A stretch of DNA of 64,000 nt, from positions 100,130,635 to 100,194,634 of the forward strand of contig CM054180.1 in assembly GCA_028829895.1 (NCBI GenBank), read 5' to 3'. Positions 10,019-21,712 of the stretch are shown here, piece by piece. This stretch comes from Sinotaia quadrata (taxonomy: Eukaryota > Mollusca > Gastropoda > Architaenioglossa > Viviparidae). Below the pieces are notes generated by a model. That model was not told the DNA's origin, made no database searches, and was given only the letters and a program-made list of their open reading frames with translations. A program made the translations under genes and the position numbers. How positions within the stretch are numbered: position 1 is the first letter of the stretch; each line of letters begins with the position of its first letter.

Positions 10019-11338
10019 CTCACACACTTTTACAAAAATAGAACCTAATTCAGCTGGTCCTGTTTGGCTAAGGAAAACTTGACTGACCACTCACAATGAC
10101 GTAATCTGTAACGTTATTTCTACTAGCTGCACGAACATGTTACAGATTACGTCACTGACAGTGTGCTGTTAATCTTGCGGCTTCAAATTACTGGCTCGAC
10201 TGTGCTTCATCTGTCAGACGACAATGTATGTCAGTATTAATAGAAAACTTCTTGAAACCTTCTGTTCTTCTTTTGTTTTATTTTCTGTTTGAAATGATAC
10301 TGACAACTTAGCTCTCATGACATTTATTTGATTTTGTGAGTTTCTTTAAAGAAGTCCTTCTAAAGTCTAAATATTAGCATTTCTAACCTTTATTTGATAT
10401 ACGACTTTCTGTTTTACCTCAAAACGTAGTGTTTGTAACATTTATCGCATTCACGATTTCATAATTAAAATTAATTAGTAATGCATTAAGAAACTTTAGC
10501 TCAGAATTTATATAAACCTGAGAGAATATATAGTTTAGAACAAAACAAGAATTATTTTGAAAGATTATGCTAATTCAAAATGAAGTCTGAACAGATATAA
10601 AATTGACTAAATTTGTTTTAGAGTTTAAAAAAAAGAGTTTTTGGAATGATCATGATAATAATCCAAACTGAGGTAAGAAAAAATACAGAACTTACAAAAT
10701 TTACATTTGCAGGAAACTAAAACTAAAAGTGTTTAAACTTTAAGTTCAGAAAAGAATTCTTCAAAATATAAAGTTGAAAGTTCATGCGCAATTTATTCCG
10801 GCAAAGCTGACCACAATTTTCATAGATCAATGTATACTTCACTCGATTGCTTCCCTTTGTTCTAACTAACATGACGTTACACAGAGGTGTACAAAGGTGT
10901 AGCAAAGTACAAAATCAAGACCCGAGACCTTTGAAGTGACAGGCTGTCGCCATTTTTATAGAGAACATGCTGATGTACAATTGGCCCGAGCTGTTCATTT
11001 TCGCAGTAAGGGCAAATGCTCTATATTTTTCAATAGAATTTTAAACTATTTTCTCAGTTGTGAGTGAGAATTCCTTTTCTATTTAGCTTCGGCATGTATT
11101 TATTTTTGCAAACATTTTCTACAATCTCAAACAATATTTTAACGAATAATCTTTTACTGAACTACAGTTCTCTGTTGGCGCGAGGTATGTTGAAGGGAAT
11201 TCGAATTGATGTGACGTATTTTCGTTGTATTTGAGCGCCAGACCTGGAAATGACGTAATCTTATCAACATAATGCTAATACTCGTGTTTTCAATCTGCTC
11301 CGTGCCTGGAACCGCGTGCGCCTGCGTTTCAACATTGT
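10019..11338. other. 1.3 kb unassigned DNA with one perfect inverted repeat
   Basis: No frame longer than noise. It holds a 16-bp perfect inverted repeat (arms 10097-10112 and 10139-10154). A small CpG-containing patch at 11170-11330 includes GGCGCGAG and TGCGCCTGCG. Confidence 0.45.
10097..10154. other. Perfect 16-bp inverted repeat, 26-nt loop
   Basis: The left arm TGACGTAATCTGTAAC is exactly complementary to GTTACAGATTACGTCA. Either strand can form a hairpin. Each arm also carries a half-CRE-like TGACGTAA. Confidence 0.8.
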
Positions 11339-11480
11339 GATGGTATACTTACCCATACATATGTATTTCAATGGGCAAATCCTGTTCTACTTACCCATAT
11401 ATATGTATTTCAATGGGCAAATCCTGTTATACTTACCCATACATATGTATTTCAATGGGCAAATCCTGTTATACTTACAC
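11339..11480. repeat. 42-bp minisatellite, 3.4 units
   Basis: CTTACCCATACATATGTATT plus TCAATGGGCAAATCCTGTT. The 42-bp unit keeps the frame open. Confidence 0.93.
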
Positions 11481-12027
11481 GATTTTTATTTATGTGTATG
11501 GATCTGAAATTATATCGCGCTTACAGAGTTTACTCTGTCTTTTTGTTTCGTCTTTTTTTAAAACTCACCATTGCTGCTTTATGTTCTGGTATTATAACTG
11601 GTGATATTTTCTTGTATTAATTTGTCTACATTTAGAGACAAGTTCTAATAATATCTGTGTGCTATACAGCATAGATTTATGTGACTATATATATCTTGTT
11701 AAAGGAAATACTATAATTGACTGTTTGGTGTACTGATTGTTGAAACGTAGTTATTTACCGTGAGACAACTTAGCTCAAGTTATAAGATATCCGCATGTCA
11801 GCTCCTGCAGTGCAATGATGGCAGAACTCTGTAATGGCCTGTCATAGCGGCTTGCACACAGTAATATTTATACACAGCACTGCAAACTACTATTCGCTAC
11901 CATTCAACCTCAGATCATGCACATATTATGATTATTCATTAGCAATGATATATTTTGCAATAATACTAATCAGTAATAAAATGAAAACTAAAAATTTCAG
12001 AGATAATAAGGTATGCATGATACGCCG
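11481..12027. other. Unassigned AT-rich DNA
   Basis: No gene, array or element recognised. Confidence 0.35.
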
Positions 12028-12147
12028 ATCTATAATTAAGCACTGCCCTTTGCACGATGATTGCCGATCTATAATTATGCACTGCCCTTTGCCCGATGAT
12101 TGCCGAGCTGTAATTATACAATGCCTCTTGCTCGATGATTGCTGATC
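12028..12147. repeat. 39-bp minisatellite, 3 units
   Basis: GATTGCCGATCTATAATTAT then GCACTGCCCTTTGCCC, with increasing divergence to the right. Confidence 0.9.
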
Positions 12148-12448
12148 GAGATTTCTCAAGTAAAAGGAAAATCTTGTACCTCATTTGTTTATGATGTCAT
12201 GGCCACACTAGTCATACAGGCAAGAGAAAGAGTGGCAACAGTTTAATTTCCAATTAGTATATTTCTGACAGTTTTAAGACAGCAGTTAAAACAATGATAA
12301 CAGCCCAAATTGCAAGTTAAATATTAATGACATTTGAAAGACCACAAACACCAACAGCAACCTTTAGTATTAATGACATCATTAAGACAGTTGGCAGTAG
12401 CATAGTGACCATATTAGTTTTACACTATACATTTATGACTTCATGAGA

Positions 12449-12780
12449 CATTCAGTAACAAAACAAATTATGTTCTACAAGATACGTTTATGATGTCATG
12501 AGACATCTAGAGGAAAGAAACAATATCTACTATCATGTTATTAGACAGTCTTCACTAACAAAACAAATTATGTTCTACAAGATACGTTTATGATGTCATG
12601 AGACATCTAGAGGAAAGAAACAATGTCTACTATCATGTTATTAGACAGTCTTCACTAACAAACAAATTATGTTTTACAGGATACGTTTATGATGTCATGA
12701 GACATCTAGAGGAAAGAAACAATGTCTACTATCATGTTATTAGACAGTCTTCACTAACAAACAAATTATGTTCTTGCGAT
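12449..12780. repeat. About 101-bp tandem repeat, 3 units
   Basis: TATGATGTCATGAGACATCT, AGAGGAAAGAAACAAT and TTAGACAGTCTTCACTAAC occur in order in each unit. ATGATGTCATGAGACATC-type motifs also occur singly at 12184-12450, so the array may have grown from a local motif. Confidence 0.92.
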
Positions 12781-12794
12781 ACATTTATGAATAA

Positions 12795-12935
12795 GTTAGA
12801 AATTGACCTGACCATCACTAACTACCGAACCTAAATCAGAATACAATCAGTTAGAATACGGAAGAAACTGTTAGAAATTGACCGGACTGTCACTAATTAT
12901 CGATCTTAAATCAGAATACAGTTAGAACCTGGAAA
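12795..12935. repeat. About 72-bp diverged tandem duplication
   Basis: TTAGAAATTGACC...CACTAA...CTTAAATCAGAATACA occurs twice. The stretch 12936-13227 is unassigned. Confidence 0.8.
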
Positions 12936-13227
12936 AATCTGTTTGAATGGTTTGGTGTGTCACATTACACATTCTGTACACATTTTACAAAGCGTCTCAA
13001 AAATACGCAATTTCAAAGTCAAAGAAACTAATGACAAATTAAAACTTGAAACAAAGTCATTATTCTTTACTGTCCCCGATTCACAAAATATTGAAAATTT
13101 CATAAAGTAAAAGAAGCTTTAGCTCCTACATAATAACGGATTACTGTCGGCTATCGTCAACTTTCATCGTCTCAGTGAAAGATAACGTTGGCTGATAACT
13201 AGTTGCGCCCAGCGGCCACAGGTATAG

Positions 13228-13340
13228 TAAGGACACTAGTGGGTCAGATAAAATTCATACATTTATTATGAAAGTTTCGTCTACACTAGTGTGTCAGATA
13301 AAATTCATACAATTATTATAAACTTTTTGTCTACACTAGC
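13228..13340. repeat. About 54-bp tandem duplication
   Basis: CACTAGTGGGTCAGATAAAA and TTCATACATTTATTAT then GTCTACACTAG, two units. Confidence 0.88.
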
Positions 13341-14126
13341 CAATGGATATTGTATTCCGTTGTCTAGTATTTTTGAAAAATCTTATAACAGTAAGGATTT
13401 TACGCAATGGGATTTGGTGCAACAGACTTTAGAAACTTTAAAAATAGGATTATGTTTCTAAACAAATTTTTGTTGTTATTGGGAACGAAACCCGAACCAA
13501 CTCAGAACGACAGGACTCAGTGCAGTGAACCTACTGTTGAGGGAGAGAAAGAGAGAGGGGATAGAGATAGGAAGAGAGAATGAACAAACAAACGATTATA
13601 TATATATACTATGGCTGATAGGTCTTGCTGTCTTCTTATGCAGAAAGCCATAGGTACAAGTCCCTTCCTAATCAGTGATAACTATTAATAGACTCACACG
13701 TCCTCACTTGTCACTGAGTAGATTAGCATTTAGAGATGTATGGGTGTAAAGTACTAATCATCATCATCGTCGTCATCATTTTCATTATTATTTGTCATCT
13801 TGAAATGTTAATCGCAACAGCGAACTGCTAGCGAGGGTATATACATGCATGAAAGATTAACACTAATCTGATGAGTGCTAGGGTGATCTGGGTGGTAGTG
13901 CTATTTGATTGGGATAGGTCTATTTGGATGGGTACTAAGTTCACCGAGTGAGAGGGTTCCTGATTTACGGTTGCTAGTCTGATTGTAAGGCCTTTCAGTA
14001 TTACTATAGAGAATACTATTTAATAAAAATATTTAAAGATTTTAATTTCCATTTCTATGCACTCGCTGCTTTCACTCCAACATTGACCAGGGGCTTGTAC
14101 GATTCTGCTCTAAGGATTATCATTAC

Positions 14127-14128
<2 letters not shown>
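13341..14128. other. Unassigned DNA
   Basis: Contains a short GA-rich stretch (13538-13580), a short TA run near 13600 and an ATC/GTC triplet run near 13756. No gene recognised. Confidence 0.35.

Positions 14129-14189
<61 letters not shown>
14129..14189. repeat. (GA)n microsatellite
   Basis: About 30 uninterrupted GA units. Confidence 0.98.
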
Positions 14190-14191
<2 letters not shown>

Positions 14192-15261
14192 ATGTAGATT
14201 TCAGATTAAAATTGCCTTGATTTTTAAACTTTTATAATACATATAATACTTGTTTAGCATTACTGTCAGGCTTATATAATATTATATTTTAAAGAAGACT
14301 TTTAGTGCTTTTTAATTTATTTTTTCTTGGTGCTAGTTTATTGTTGTAAACACCTGACAGCGTAAATGATGTGTCTGTCTCTCTTATACAGAGAATTTGT
14401 GCACTTTGCCAGATGCTTATGGAGACAAGCGATTGGACGCCAAGAGGGGTAAACGATTGGATGGCACTGAAGCCTGCGTTGACAACAAAGCGTTATTCTC
14501 CACTTGGCCTTCAACCAGATATGCATAAGGCATCTGCAGTTGAGGGTCAATGCGATAAATGATCATGCATCTGCCTTGATTGTGTGAAATGTCTGGAAAT
14601 TCACCAAGGTTAAAAACATTCGATAAATACCTTGACGACAAAGTTGCAGAAAGCAGGTGCCCACATCCGATTTAGTAATGGTCGTGTAAATTAAATGGGA
14701 TATTTTTGTGGGCTTAGGTATCTAAAGTAACAAAATAAATGACACAAAAAGTCACACAAACAAAGCAAAAAACCCCACGTACCACTACGTAAACCAAACA
14801 ATGGAAACACACTATCAACAAAACATTCGAAACCTCAGCATGATCGTTTTAACTCTGAAATTTAAGATGGACACGAAATTGAAATTCGTAAATATGGAGC
14901 GATGAACTATCTCGCTACTTAAGATAAAATGGAAGAAAGGAACGCAACTCTCAGTTCGTCAGTTCTTACTTCTACTTCCGTTATTTATTATTATTTCTTT
15001 TTTAATTTTAATATATGCTTCCAGTACTCATAGCTAATTTAGAGAGATAATATCATGGCAACTCTCCCAGGTTTATGATTGCTTGAAAATATAAGTGTTA
15101 TATTGATGGTCATAAAGACAGAACGCAGAACATTACTTTGGCGCGCAATAGAAGAGAAATCTGTACACACGCTTTCTTCGAGTCCGCGAGAGGCCTGTAT
15201 TGTCTGGAAGTGAGACTTCGTCATCATCTTTCCACTCCTTAGGAAGGCGGTAAAAAGACCC
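14190..15261. other. 1.07 kb unassigned DNA
   Basis: The segment 14390-14560 has a more gene-like base mix than its surroundings. It has short open frames on both strands and a TCTTATACAG|AG acceptor-like site near 14393. No family is recognisable, so I do not call an exon. Confidence 0.35.
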
Positions 15262-15716
15262 TCAGGGACAAATGTACACTCAGAACACTTAGGAACAACT
15301 ATACACTAAGAACACTTAGGAACAACAGTACACTAAGAACACTCAGGAACAACTGTACACTAAGAACACTCAGGAACAACTATACACTAAGAACACTTAG
15401 GAACAACTGTACACTAAGAATACTCAGGAACAAATGTACAATACCCTCAGGAACAACTGTACACTAAGAATACTCAGGAACAACTGTACACTAAGAAAAC
15501 TCAGGAACAACTGTACACTAAGAACACTTAGGAACAACTATACACTAAGAGCACTTAGGAGCAATTGTACACTAAGAACACTCAGGAACAACTATACACT
15601 AAGAACACTTAGGAACAACTATACACTAAGTACACTAAGAACACTTAGGAACAACTATACACTAAGTACACTAAGAACACTTAGGAACAACAAGTATACA
15701 CTAAGTACACTTAGGT
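15262..15716. repeat. 27-bp minisatellite, about 16 units with length variants
   Basis: GGAACAACTGTACACTAAGA plus ACACTTA/ACACTCA. Near 15600-15715 some units carry an extra TACACTAAG. Variant units (CTGTACAC / CTATACAC) alternate without a fixed order. Confidence 0.94.
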
Positions 15717-15929
15717 GAAACTCTCTAGTGCTGCGTTTATGGAAGTAGCAGACTTTGAAACTCTATACAGAATAAGAAAGATAATTATTTAATTATTAAT
15801 TAATAATTAATTATAATTAATTTGTCGGCCTCCCCACATCGTAAGAACTTTGACCATTGAACTAACCACCTTTATCTAGAGAATGTCAGCTAACACAATT
15901 ACAATCTCTCTGTTTCAGTTTCAGTTTCA
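15717..15929. other. Short AT-rich spacer
   Basis: Contains a palindromic AATTATTAATTAATAATTA tract near 15788-15825 and nothing else recognised. Confidence 0.4.
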
Positions 15930-16140
<211 letters not shown>

Positions 16141-17031
16141 TCTTGGGAAAAAGATGGAGCCAGAATTAAATTTTTTATTTAACAGTATACACAAGACCAC
16201 TAACCAATAAAGGGAGTAACTGAATTCGCTCTAACGCACATGTAACTTTTAAATTGTGTTCACCAAATTTTACTTAGCCTAGACAGATCTATGTAGACAT
16301 AGTACGTGTATCATTTCAGGTATAAACATATGTATACATTTAAGGAGAATTATATACATTGGATGAATGCAGTATATTCATAGGCATATATGCAGAGATG
16401 ACGCTTGTTTACGAGCCAAATAGGAAATATTAGTTAGTGCGCAGTAGAGTTTTGCCGTAGCTAGTGAAATGCATGCAAATAAAACGTGTGTATCAGTAAA
16501 TTAAAATCACAAGGAGTAAAGCTTCTAGAGGCTTCTTAAATTCTTAGGATAAGGATATAAGGAAGGAGGAGATATTAGAATTTTCATGATGATAACAGGA
16601 ATTGTACATAAGGAATTAACTTCATTTTGTGGTGAAACTTCGTATATGGAAATTATGTTGTGCTTACTAAGGAGAGTTGGGAGTATCTCTCTCTGCCCAT
16701 TTCTTCATCCATCGATCACCAAGTATTAAACATCGAGGCAACTTGTTTGAATGCATCATGGTGAAGTGAAAAGTTCAAACTTCAGGACAGCTTATGTATG
16801 CAACATAAGTTGCATGCAGTTAATGACAGTTGCATCATTCCATCTCTCTGTCTAAGCTTTGTTTCAAAAGTTCTATGCCACAGTTGGAAGGCTGGTAATT
16901 TTGGAGTCTCATGGAACCAAGAGGTACTGAATCCATATTTGCGAGGACACATTTCACCATCTGGTAATGACGGACATCCTGAGGTCCCCTCTCTTCACAG
17001 TGACCAGAGAAATCAGTGATAATTATCAAGG
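16141..17031. other. Unassigned DNA upstream of a LINE end
   Basis: No clear frame. The last 300 bp may belong to the LINE that becomes recognisable at 17032, but I cannot align them. Confidence 0.35.
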
Positions 17032-17668
17032 TTGGCAACAGCCAAAATGCAGATCTATCCATACATGGGAAATCTGAAATATGGCACCTTGAACTGCAGG
17101 TCATCCATGGATGAGACAACAGAACACATACTATCTGGATGTCAGGTTCTGGCTGGAAGAGAATACACCAAACGACACAATGAAGTGGCAAAACACATAC
17201 ATAGAAATCTATGTGAGAACTATGGCATAAAAACCCCAGAAAGAGCATGGATGCATCAACCAGAAGCAGTCACCGAAACAGAAGAAGTCAAAATACTGTG
17301 GGACTTCGAGATAAGAACAGATAGGGTGTTCCCTGCACGAAGACCAGACATTTTAGTTCTCAATAAGTCCAACAGAACAGTAGCAATCATTGATGTCGCT
17401 GTTCCAAGTGATAGAAACATAAAAACAAAAGAAAGAGAAAAAAATAGAAAAATACCAAGTCCTCAGATTAGAAATCCAGAGACTGTGGAATGTAAAAGCA
17501 GAAGTGATACCAATAGTGATAGGAGCCTTGGGGAACATAACATCTGAATTGGAAGGCTACCTGAATAAACTCCCTGGAAACCACAGAATCGCTCCACTAC
17601 TCAAAGCAACGCTCCTCGGAAGTGCCCACATCCTCCGTAAAACCTTGGATCTCCCAGAATCTTGGTAA
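17032..17668 (+). pseudogene. 3' end of a LINE with restriction-like endonuclease (R2/R4-like)
   Basis: The frame from 17032 reads ETTEHILSGC, then REYTKRHNEVAKHIHRNLC, then VKILWDFEIRTDR, then RRPDILVLNK...AIIDVAVPSD. This is the C-terminal zinc-knuckle and restriction-like endonuclease region of R2/R4/NeSL-group LINEs. The catalytic signature R-P-D followed by D after 14 residues is intact. The knuckle keeps its H-x4-C half (HILSGC), but only one cysteine (NCRSS) stands where a C-x2-C pair is expected. A frameshift in the A-run near 17437-17455 moves the reading to another frame, which continues KYQVLRLEIQRLWNVKAE, VIPIVIGALG, LLGSAHILRKTL and stops at TAA 17666-17668. The whole reverse transcriptase is missing, so this is a dead, 5'-truncated copy. 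A short TAATAATAATAA tail at 17729-17742 probably marks the element's 3' end. Confidence 0.88.
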
Positions 17669-17742
17669 GATTCCGAGACCTTGGATCACAACCGACAGTC
17701 AAACAGAAGTCGTGGAAAGAGGCTGGATAATAATAATAACCA

Positions 17743-18821
17743 TTAACCAGAGTGGCGTATATCACAAGGTATATATTACATTTTCTGTGGATATTTACTA
17801 CTATTAGTGATAGTATTAACGACCTATACTAACATTTAGAGAATAGCAGTATAGTCATGTTTTCAAAAAGTAATTATCATTCTGTATACAATTTAAAAAT
17901 TACTTTATTTTCTATTGTTGAACAAAATAGAGAATAGGAATATAGTCTTCTTTTTATTATTCATATTATGTAGCTATAAATAACATTTGTAATTACTTTA
18001 CCTACTAGTATTATTTTTATATTTCTCTCTATATATATATTTCCATGTTTGTGCATGAATGTCTCTATAAGTATTAAGTGTGTTTATTTTTTCTTTAGTG
18101 TACTGTGTTTTATTTATTTAGTATTGTAAATTAAAAGCTTTAAAATTTAAGAATTGATTACCAATGTTATATTAATTTAATAGTTGTATAGTCTTATAAA
18201 GCTTAAATATATGCATTTCTTCTTATTAATATTACAATGGTGTATATTGAGTATACATGTCTAAAGTAACAATAAGTACAGTTACAATCCCCCCCCCAAA
18301 AAAAAAAAAAAAAGAACAGAAACAAATGGTTAGAATTCTACTGGAAAATATTCCAGTGTTTGCTACTTTACTAGTTCTGGTATAATTAGTGCACCAAAAT
18401 TCTATAATTTTGCTAATATGCAGTATTATGAAACCATAAACTGTAAAGTAAAATATTTAATTATGATCAAGTTACTCCAACTATTTATTTGCACACAAGT
18501 AGTTTTGGCAGTTGCATTATAATAATGATCACATTCTAATGCATTTACCAACTAAAGTTGGTGATTCTTTCTAGAGTAATAAAATTATTTACTTAAGAAA
18601 AATGTTCATATACATTTATGTTATGAATAGTATTAAAAGTAATGCTACAGTATATAATGTAAAATATTGTGAAGCAATTAACACACAAGTAACCACTTTC
18701 CTTGGAATAAAATATAGAAATAAATATTTTACAAGATTACTTGTGCAAAAATTTGTTTGTAAATTCTGGACCCAATATTTACGCATATAGTTACGTAGTC
18801 CCTACAATGCTTATTTCATAG
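17743..18821. other. 1.1 kb unassigned AT-rich DNA
   Basis: No frame or repeat structure, except a composite C-run/A-run at 18289-18313. Confidence 0.4.
18289..18313. repeat. Poly(C)-poly(A) composite tract
   Basis: About nine C followed by about sixteen A. A similar tract lies at 38986-39014. Confidence 0.9.
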
Positions 18822-19146
18822 AGAGATCATGTCACGAATGACGAAGTAAGAAACAGAATTAGACAAGACATTGGACCCTATGAAGAACTATTGGCCATTT
18901 TGAAAAAACGCAAAAAAGGAAATGGTATGGGTATATCAAACGATCAGCAGAGCTTGCCAAGACAATCATGCAAGGTACTGTACAGGGAGGGAGAAGGAGA
19001 GGAAGACAGAGAAAAAGATGGGAGGATAACATCTCAGAGTGAACAGGACTGAAATTGAGCGACACAGTAAGATTATCAGAGAACAGAAAGAACGGAGGAA
19101 GCTGGCTGTCAGTTCATCAATGGTGCCCCAACGGTCGGCAAGACTA
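18822..19146 (+). pseudogene. C-terminal tail of an RTE-like LINE
   Basis: The frame opens HVTNDEVRNRIRQDIGPYEE and shifts in a poly-A stretch near 18905. It continues KWYGYIKRSAELAKTIMQGT, VQGGRRRGRQRKRWEDN, ISE, then TGA where a tryptophan is expected. A second shift near 19090 gives ERRKLAVSSSMVPQRSAR. The motif order (IGPYE, K-x-K-W-Y-G-H, LAKTI-x-QG, GGR-x-RGR-x-x-x-RWEDN) is that of the last part of a common invertebrate endonuclease/reverse-transcriptase LINE protein. RTE-like is my best guess for the clade. The copy has at least three disablements and lacks all catalytic domains. It runs directly into GATA repeats that look like its 3' tail. Confidence 0.82.
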
Positions 19147-19213
19147 AGGGATGGATAGATAGATAGTTAGATAGATAGATAGTTAGATAGATAGATAGAT
19201 AGATAGATAGATC
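19147..19213. repeat. (GATA)n tract at the LINE 3' end
   Basis: About 16 GATA/GTTA units begin immediately after the LINE coding remnant (GGATGGATAGATAG). They probably derive from its simple-repeat tail. Confidence 0.93.
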
Positions 19214-19367
19214 TTTAATGATCCAACTGTAATTTCTGTGATTAATAATAAGATACAATTAATGTTTTTGTGGGCAGCCACACTTTATATGTACTGCTGC
19301 TGCACAATCATTGGACACTTGGACACTTGATATGCAAAAGACGTCTTAAAAGCACTCTTGAAAATGC

Positions 19368-19441
19368 CCATTGTGTCAGCTAAAACAAAGTCCATTGTGT
19401 CAGCTAAAACAAAGTCCATTGTGTCAGCTAAAACAAAGTCC
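19368..19441. repeat. 24-bp minisatellite, 3 units
   Basis: Units start at 19368, 19392 and 19416 (CCATTGTGTCAGCTAAAAC). They lie just downstream of the CR1-like fragment, in its transcriptional sense. Confidence 0.95.
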
Positions 19442-19835
19442 AGGCAGATGGACCCTGAGAAGCAAAGCAACGTAGATGAGACTTTGCTTGTGATAAATTT
19501 GAAAATGCTTGTCTGATGAGGAGCGCAGGCTTCAAGTAACAGTGCAAATGAGTGCGGGATTAGACGTTGAGTCGGAACAAAGCAAAGAAATTTTGTGCTG
19601 CATATTGCTGTGGGCCTGGTAGACAGTGAAGTCTACAGATGTAGTGACAGGATCACATCTGAGAGTAATCCTGCAGTGTTGTAAGCAGTTTGAAGATTCT
19701 TCACGAGTCACAGTGGTAAGCCAGAGAGATGAGGGTTACAACATTTAAGTTTGAGGAATACCTACTGAGCCAGCAAAGACTGCTCCTACCACCAGCATTG
19801 AGAAATACAAGAGGTGCTGATCTGTGTAGGCTCTA
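19442..19835 (-). other. Probable downstream part of the CR1-like LINE
   Basis: Scattered minus-strand phrases hint at a decayed LINE C-terminus, but frames break often. I cannot define domains here. Confidence 0.35.
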
Positions 19836-19874
19836 GATAGCTTGGTCTACTATTGTTGAGAGAGAGAAAGAAAG

Positions 19875-19921
<47 letters not shown>

Positions 19922-20362
19922 CACCCATATTTTTGACTGACTGACTAAATGTAATAGGAGTGTCCCCAATATTCATTGACCCAGGCAAAAGTACAGATAC
20001 CAGAAACCATATTAGGAACAAGAAACGTGTCGTAATTTTCTTTTTGAAAGATACAGAATGGTGACAAATGACGCAGGAGAGGGCCATATCAACGTAATAA
20101 AAATAACTGGTTCCAGTTCAGTGCCCTAATGGACACCATACCAAAGAATATCTGGATTGGAATATTCACTGTATACTTGTTTAAAATTAGACAAATATGA
20201 TTTAAAACGATAATGCAGTACGAAAGATATAAACACACACATACACATGTCCACGATCAACAAAACATGCTGGAGACAGTGGTACAATATATCATAGCCA
20301 GGAGTATCAAAGGCTGCAGAACATTCAAGGAGTGTGAGAACCGATACCTTCCCATCCTTCAA
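19836..20362 (-). pseudogene. CR1/L2-like LINE reverse transcriptase fragment
   Basis: The minus strand starts VSVLTLLECSAAFDT, then ILYHCLQHVL, then YRFKSYLSNFKQVYSE. This is reverse transcriptase block A of CR1/L2/Jockey-type LINEs, usually L-D-L-S-A-A-F-D-T, followed by the R-F-x-S-Y-L-S block. The block-A aspartate is replaced by glutamate (LEC). After a frameshift near 20120, CHHSVSFKK and NIGDTPITFSQSVKNMGV follow, matching the region after the catalytic Y-A-D-D motif. That motif itself has been lost. The next expected residues, a serine/leucine-rich stretch, have become a (GA)n microsatellite. The copy is inactive, with both catalytic sites missing or altered. Confidence 0.75.
19857..19919. 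repeat. (GA)n microsatellite within a LINE relic
   Basis: About 24 GA units plus a short A-rich interruption. It sits where the LINE protein would read a serine/leucine run on the minus strand. Confidence 0.96.
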
Positions 20363-21570
20363 AGCAGACAGGAAGTCATTTGCAACTTTAAAACGTCATT
20401 CAGTTTTGCGAAAGCTACATTTATAAAAGGTTAGTCGCCAGCCGAGACAAAACTTTCACGAGACTTTTGAAATAAAGGATAATATCCAGAGGAAAAAGAG
20501 ATGGCAAGATTTGCGATATATATAAATATGGATACTATTTTAATTTCTTTTTTGTCTATCAGAAAAGTACTGAAATTCGAGCACATTAACTATACAGGAG
20601 TTTATGTTGCACACGTAAACATTTTCCCCATATTTACACAAACATTTAGCGGTCTCTGGTCACCATGCAATACTAACGTACGGAAATGAACAGAGTTGCA
20701 ATACGATACGAAATAGTATCTCAAATGTAGGTGTTGCTTCCCTTTGAACTAAAGGGGATGTGCTCTATTTTTTTTAGGGGGAGAGGGGGACAAGTATCAT
20801 ATTCAAGGTTAAACATTTAGAAAACGTGTTACTGGAACGCTTCGGTTGAATAGACGTGAAGAGCGTGGATGGTATGTTCAGTTAGTTACGACTGGAACGC
20901 AATGGTTGATTTGATACAGTGCAAATATTAATCCGATCGAGTTTAAATATCAAAGGCTACTCCTATGAAGGCCACTGCGCATGTGTGGAGTATCCTCTTT
21001 CAAATCAGGAAACAATTCACAATATTTCACCATTTTGTGACAGTATTTGCTACTTGAATTTTTTTTAAAAGGTGTATGTGGGGGGAGATATTAAAAATTA
21101 ATTTCCCACTTATTCTTGGAAAGATGACCTTGATGAAAAATATAAACTTTTTATATGCGATATAAACTGATTCTCTATAGAGAAAATGTTTGTCGTTACT
21201 TTTCAGTCCTTTACATCCAGCTCGCATCAAGTTAACAAATCGGTCAAATTAATTTTACATTCTCTATTATGTAACTCACCTTGACGCGCCCTGACTCAGA
21301 CACTGCTCAAGGCCAACTTAAGTTCAAGCCACTAACCCCTCTGATCAAGTAACTGTGTCCCTTTGTTTTTCTTTTTACTAGATCAATAGTTTCTTTATCA
21401 GGCCTGTACTTTCCACCTTTAGCATTCGTGCTTTAGTATCTTAGAATTACCTTAGTTTAGAAAGATATTGGAAGTACTCATTAATGTTATTACTTATCTA
21501 AAGTTAATTAAAGTTAAGTAAACCCATATTATTTCTTTTTAATTATCTATTATAATAGATAAATGGGCAC
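20363..21570. other. 1.2 kb unassigned DNA
   Basis: No recognisable frame. A phrase with ACTGGAACGC and GGTTGA occurs twice (20832 and 20890), hinting at a decayed duplication of about 58 bp. Confidence 0.35.
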
Positions 21571-21579
21571 TATCAAATT

Positions 21580-21712
21580 TGCTAAGATTTTTTTGACGGA
21601 TTTATGATAGTTTTATTGTGCTCTATCCAAATATGACACGGGTTTTGTTTGATCAGGTCAACGTTTAGATATATTTTCGATCAACGTTTTGATCTATTGC
21701 GACATTATTTTT
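21580..21712. repeat. Left terminal inverted repeat of a transposon-like unit
   Basis: This strand aligns with the reverse complement of about 23772-23904. Paired landmarks (left / right inverted) are CTAAGATTTTTTT / CTAAGTTTTTTT, GACGGATTTATGA / AACTGATTTAGAA, AAATATGACAC / AAAATGACATC, GATCAGGTCAACGTTT / TATCAGGTCAGGTTTT and TTTTGATCTATTGC / AATCCGATCTTATTGC. All are in the same order and spacing. Identity is roughly two thirds by eye. Confidence 0.7.

Noticed and set aside
14338..14641. Possible exon with a splice-acceptor-like site
   Set aside because: Short competing frames on both strands and no recognisable domain; left as unassigned.
15262..15716. CRISPR-like regular spacing of repeats
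   Set aside because: There are no unique spacers. It is a head-to-tail 27-bp minisatellite in a eukaryotic genome.
16798..17248. 137-codon minus-strand frame overlapping the LINE end
   Set aside because: The plus strand carries a clear LINE protein over much of this stretch, so the minus frame is a shadow.
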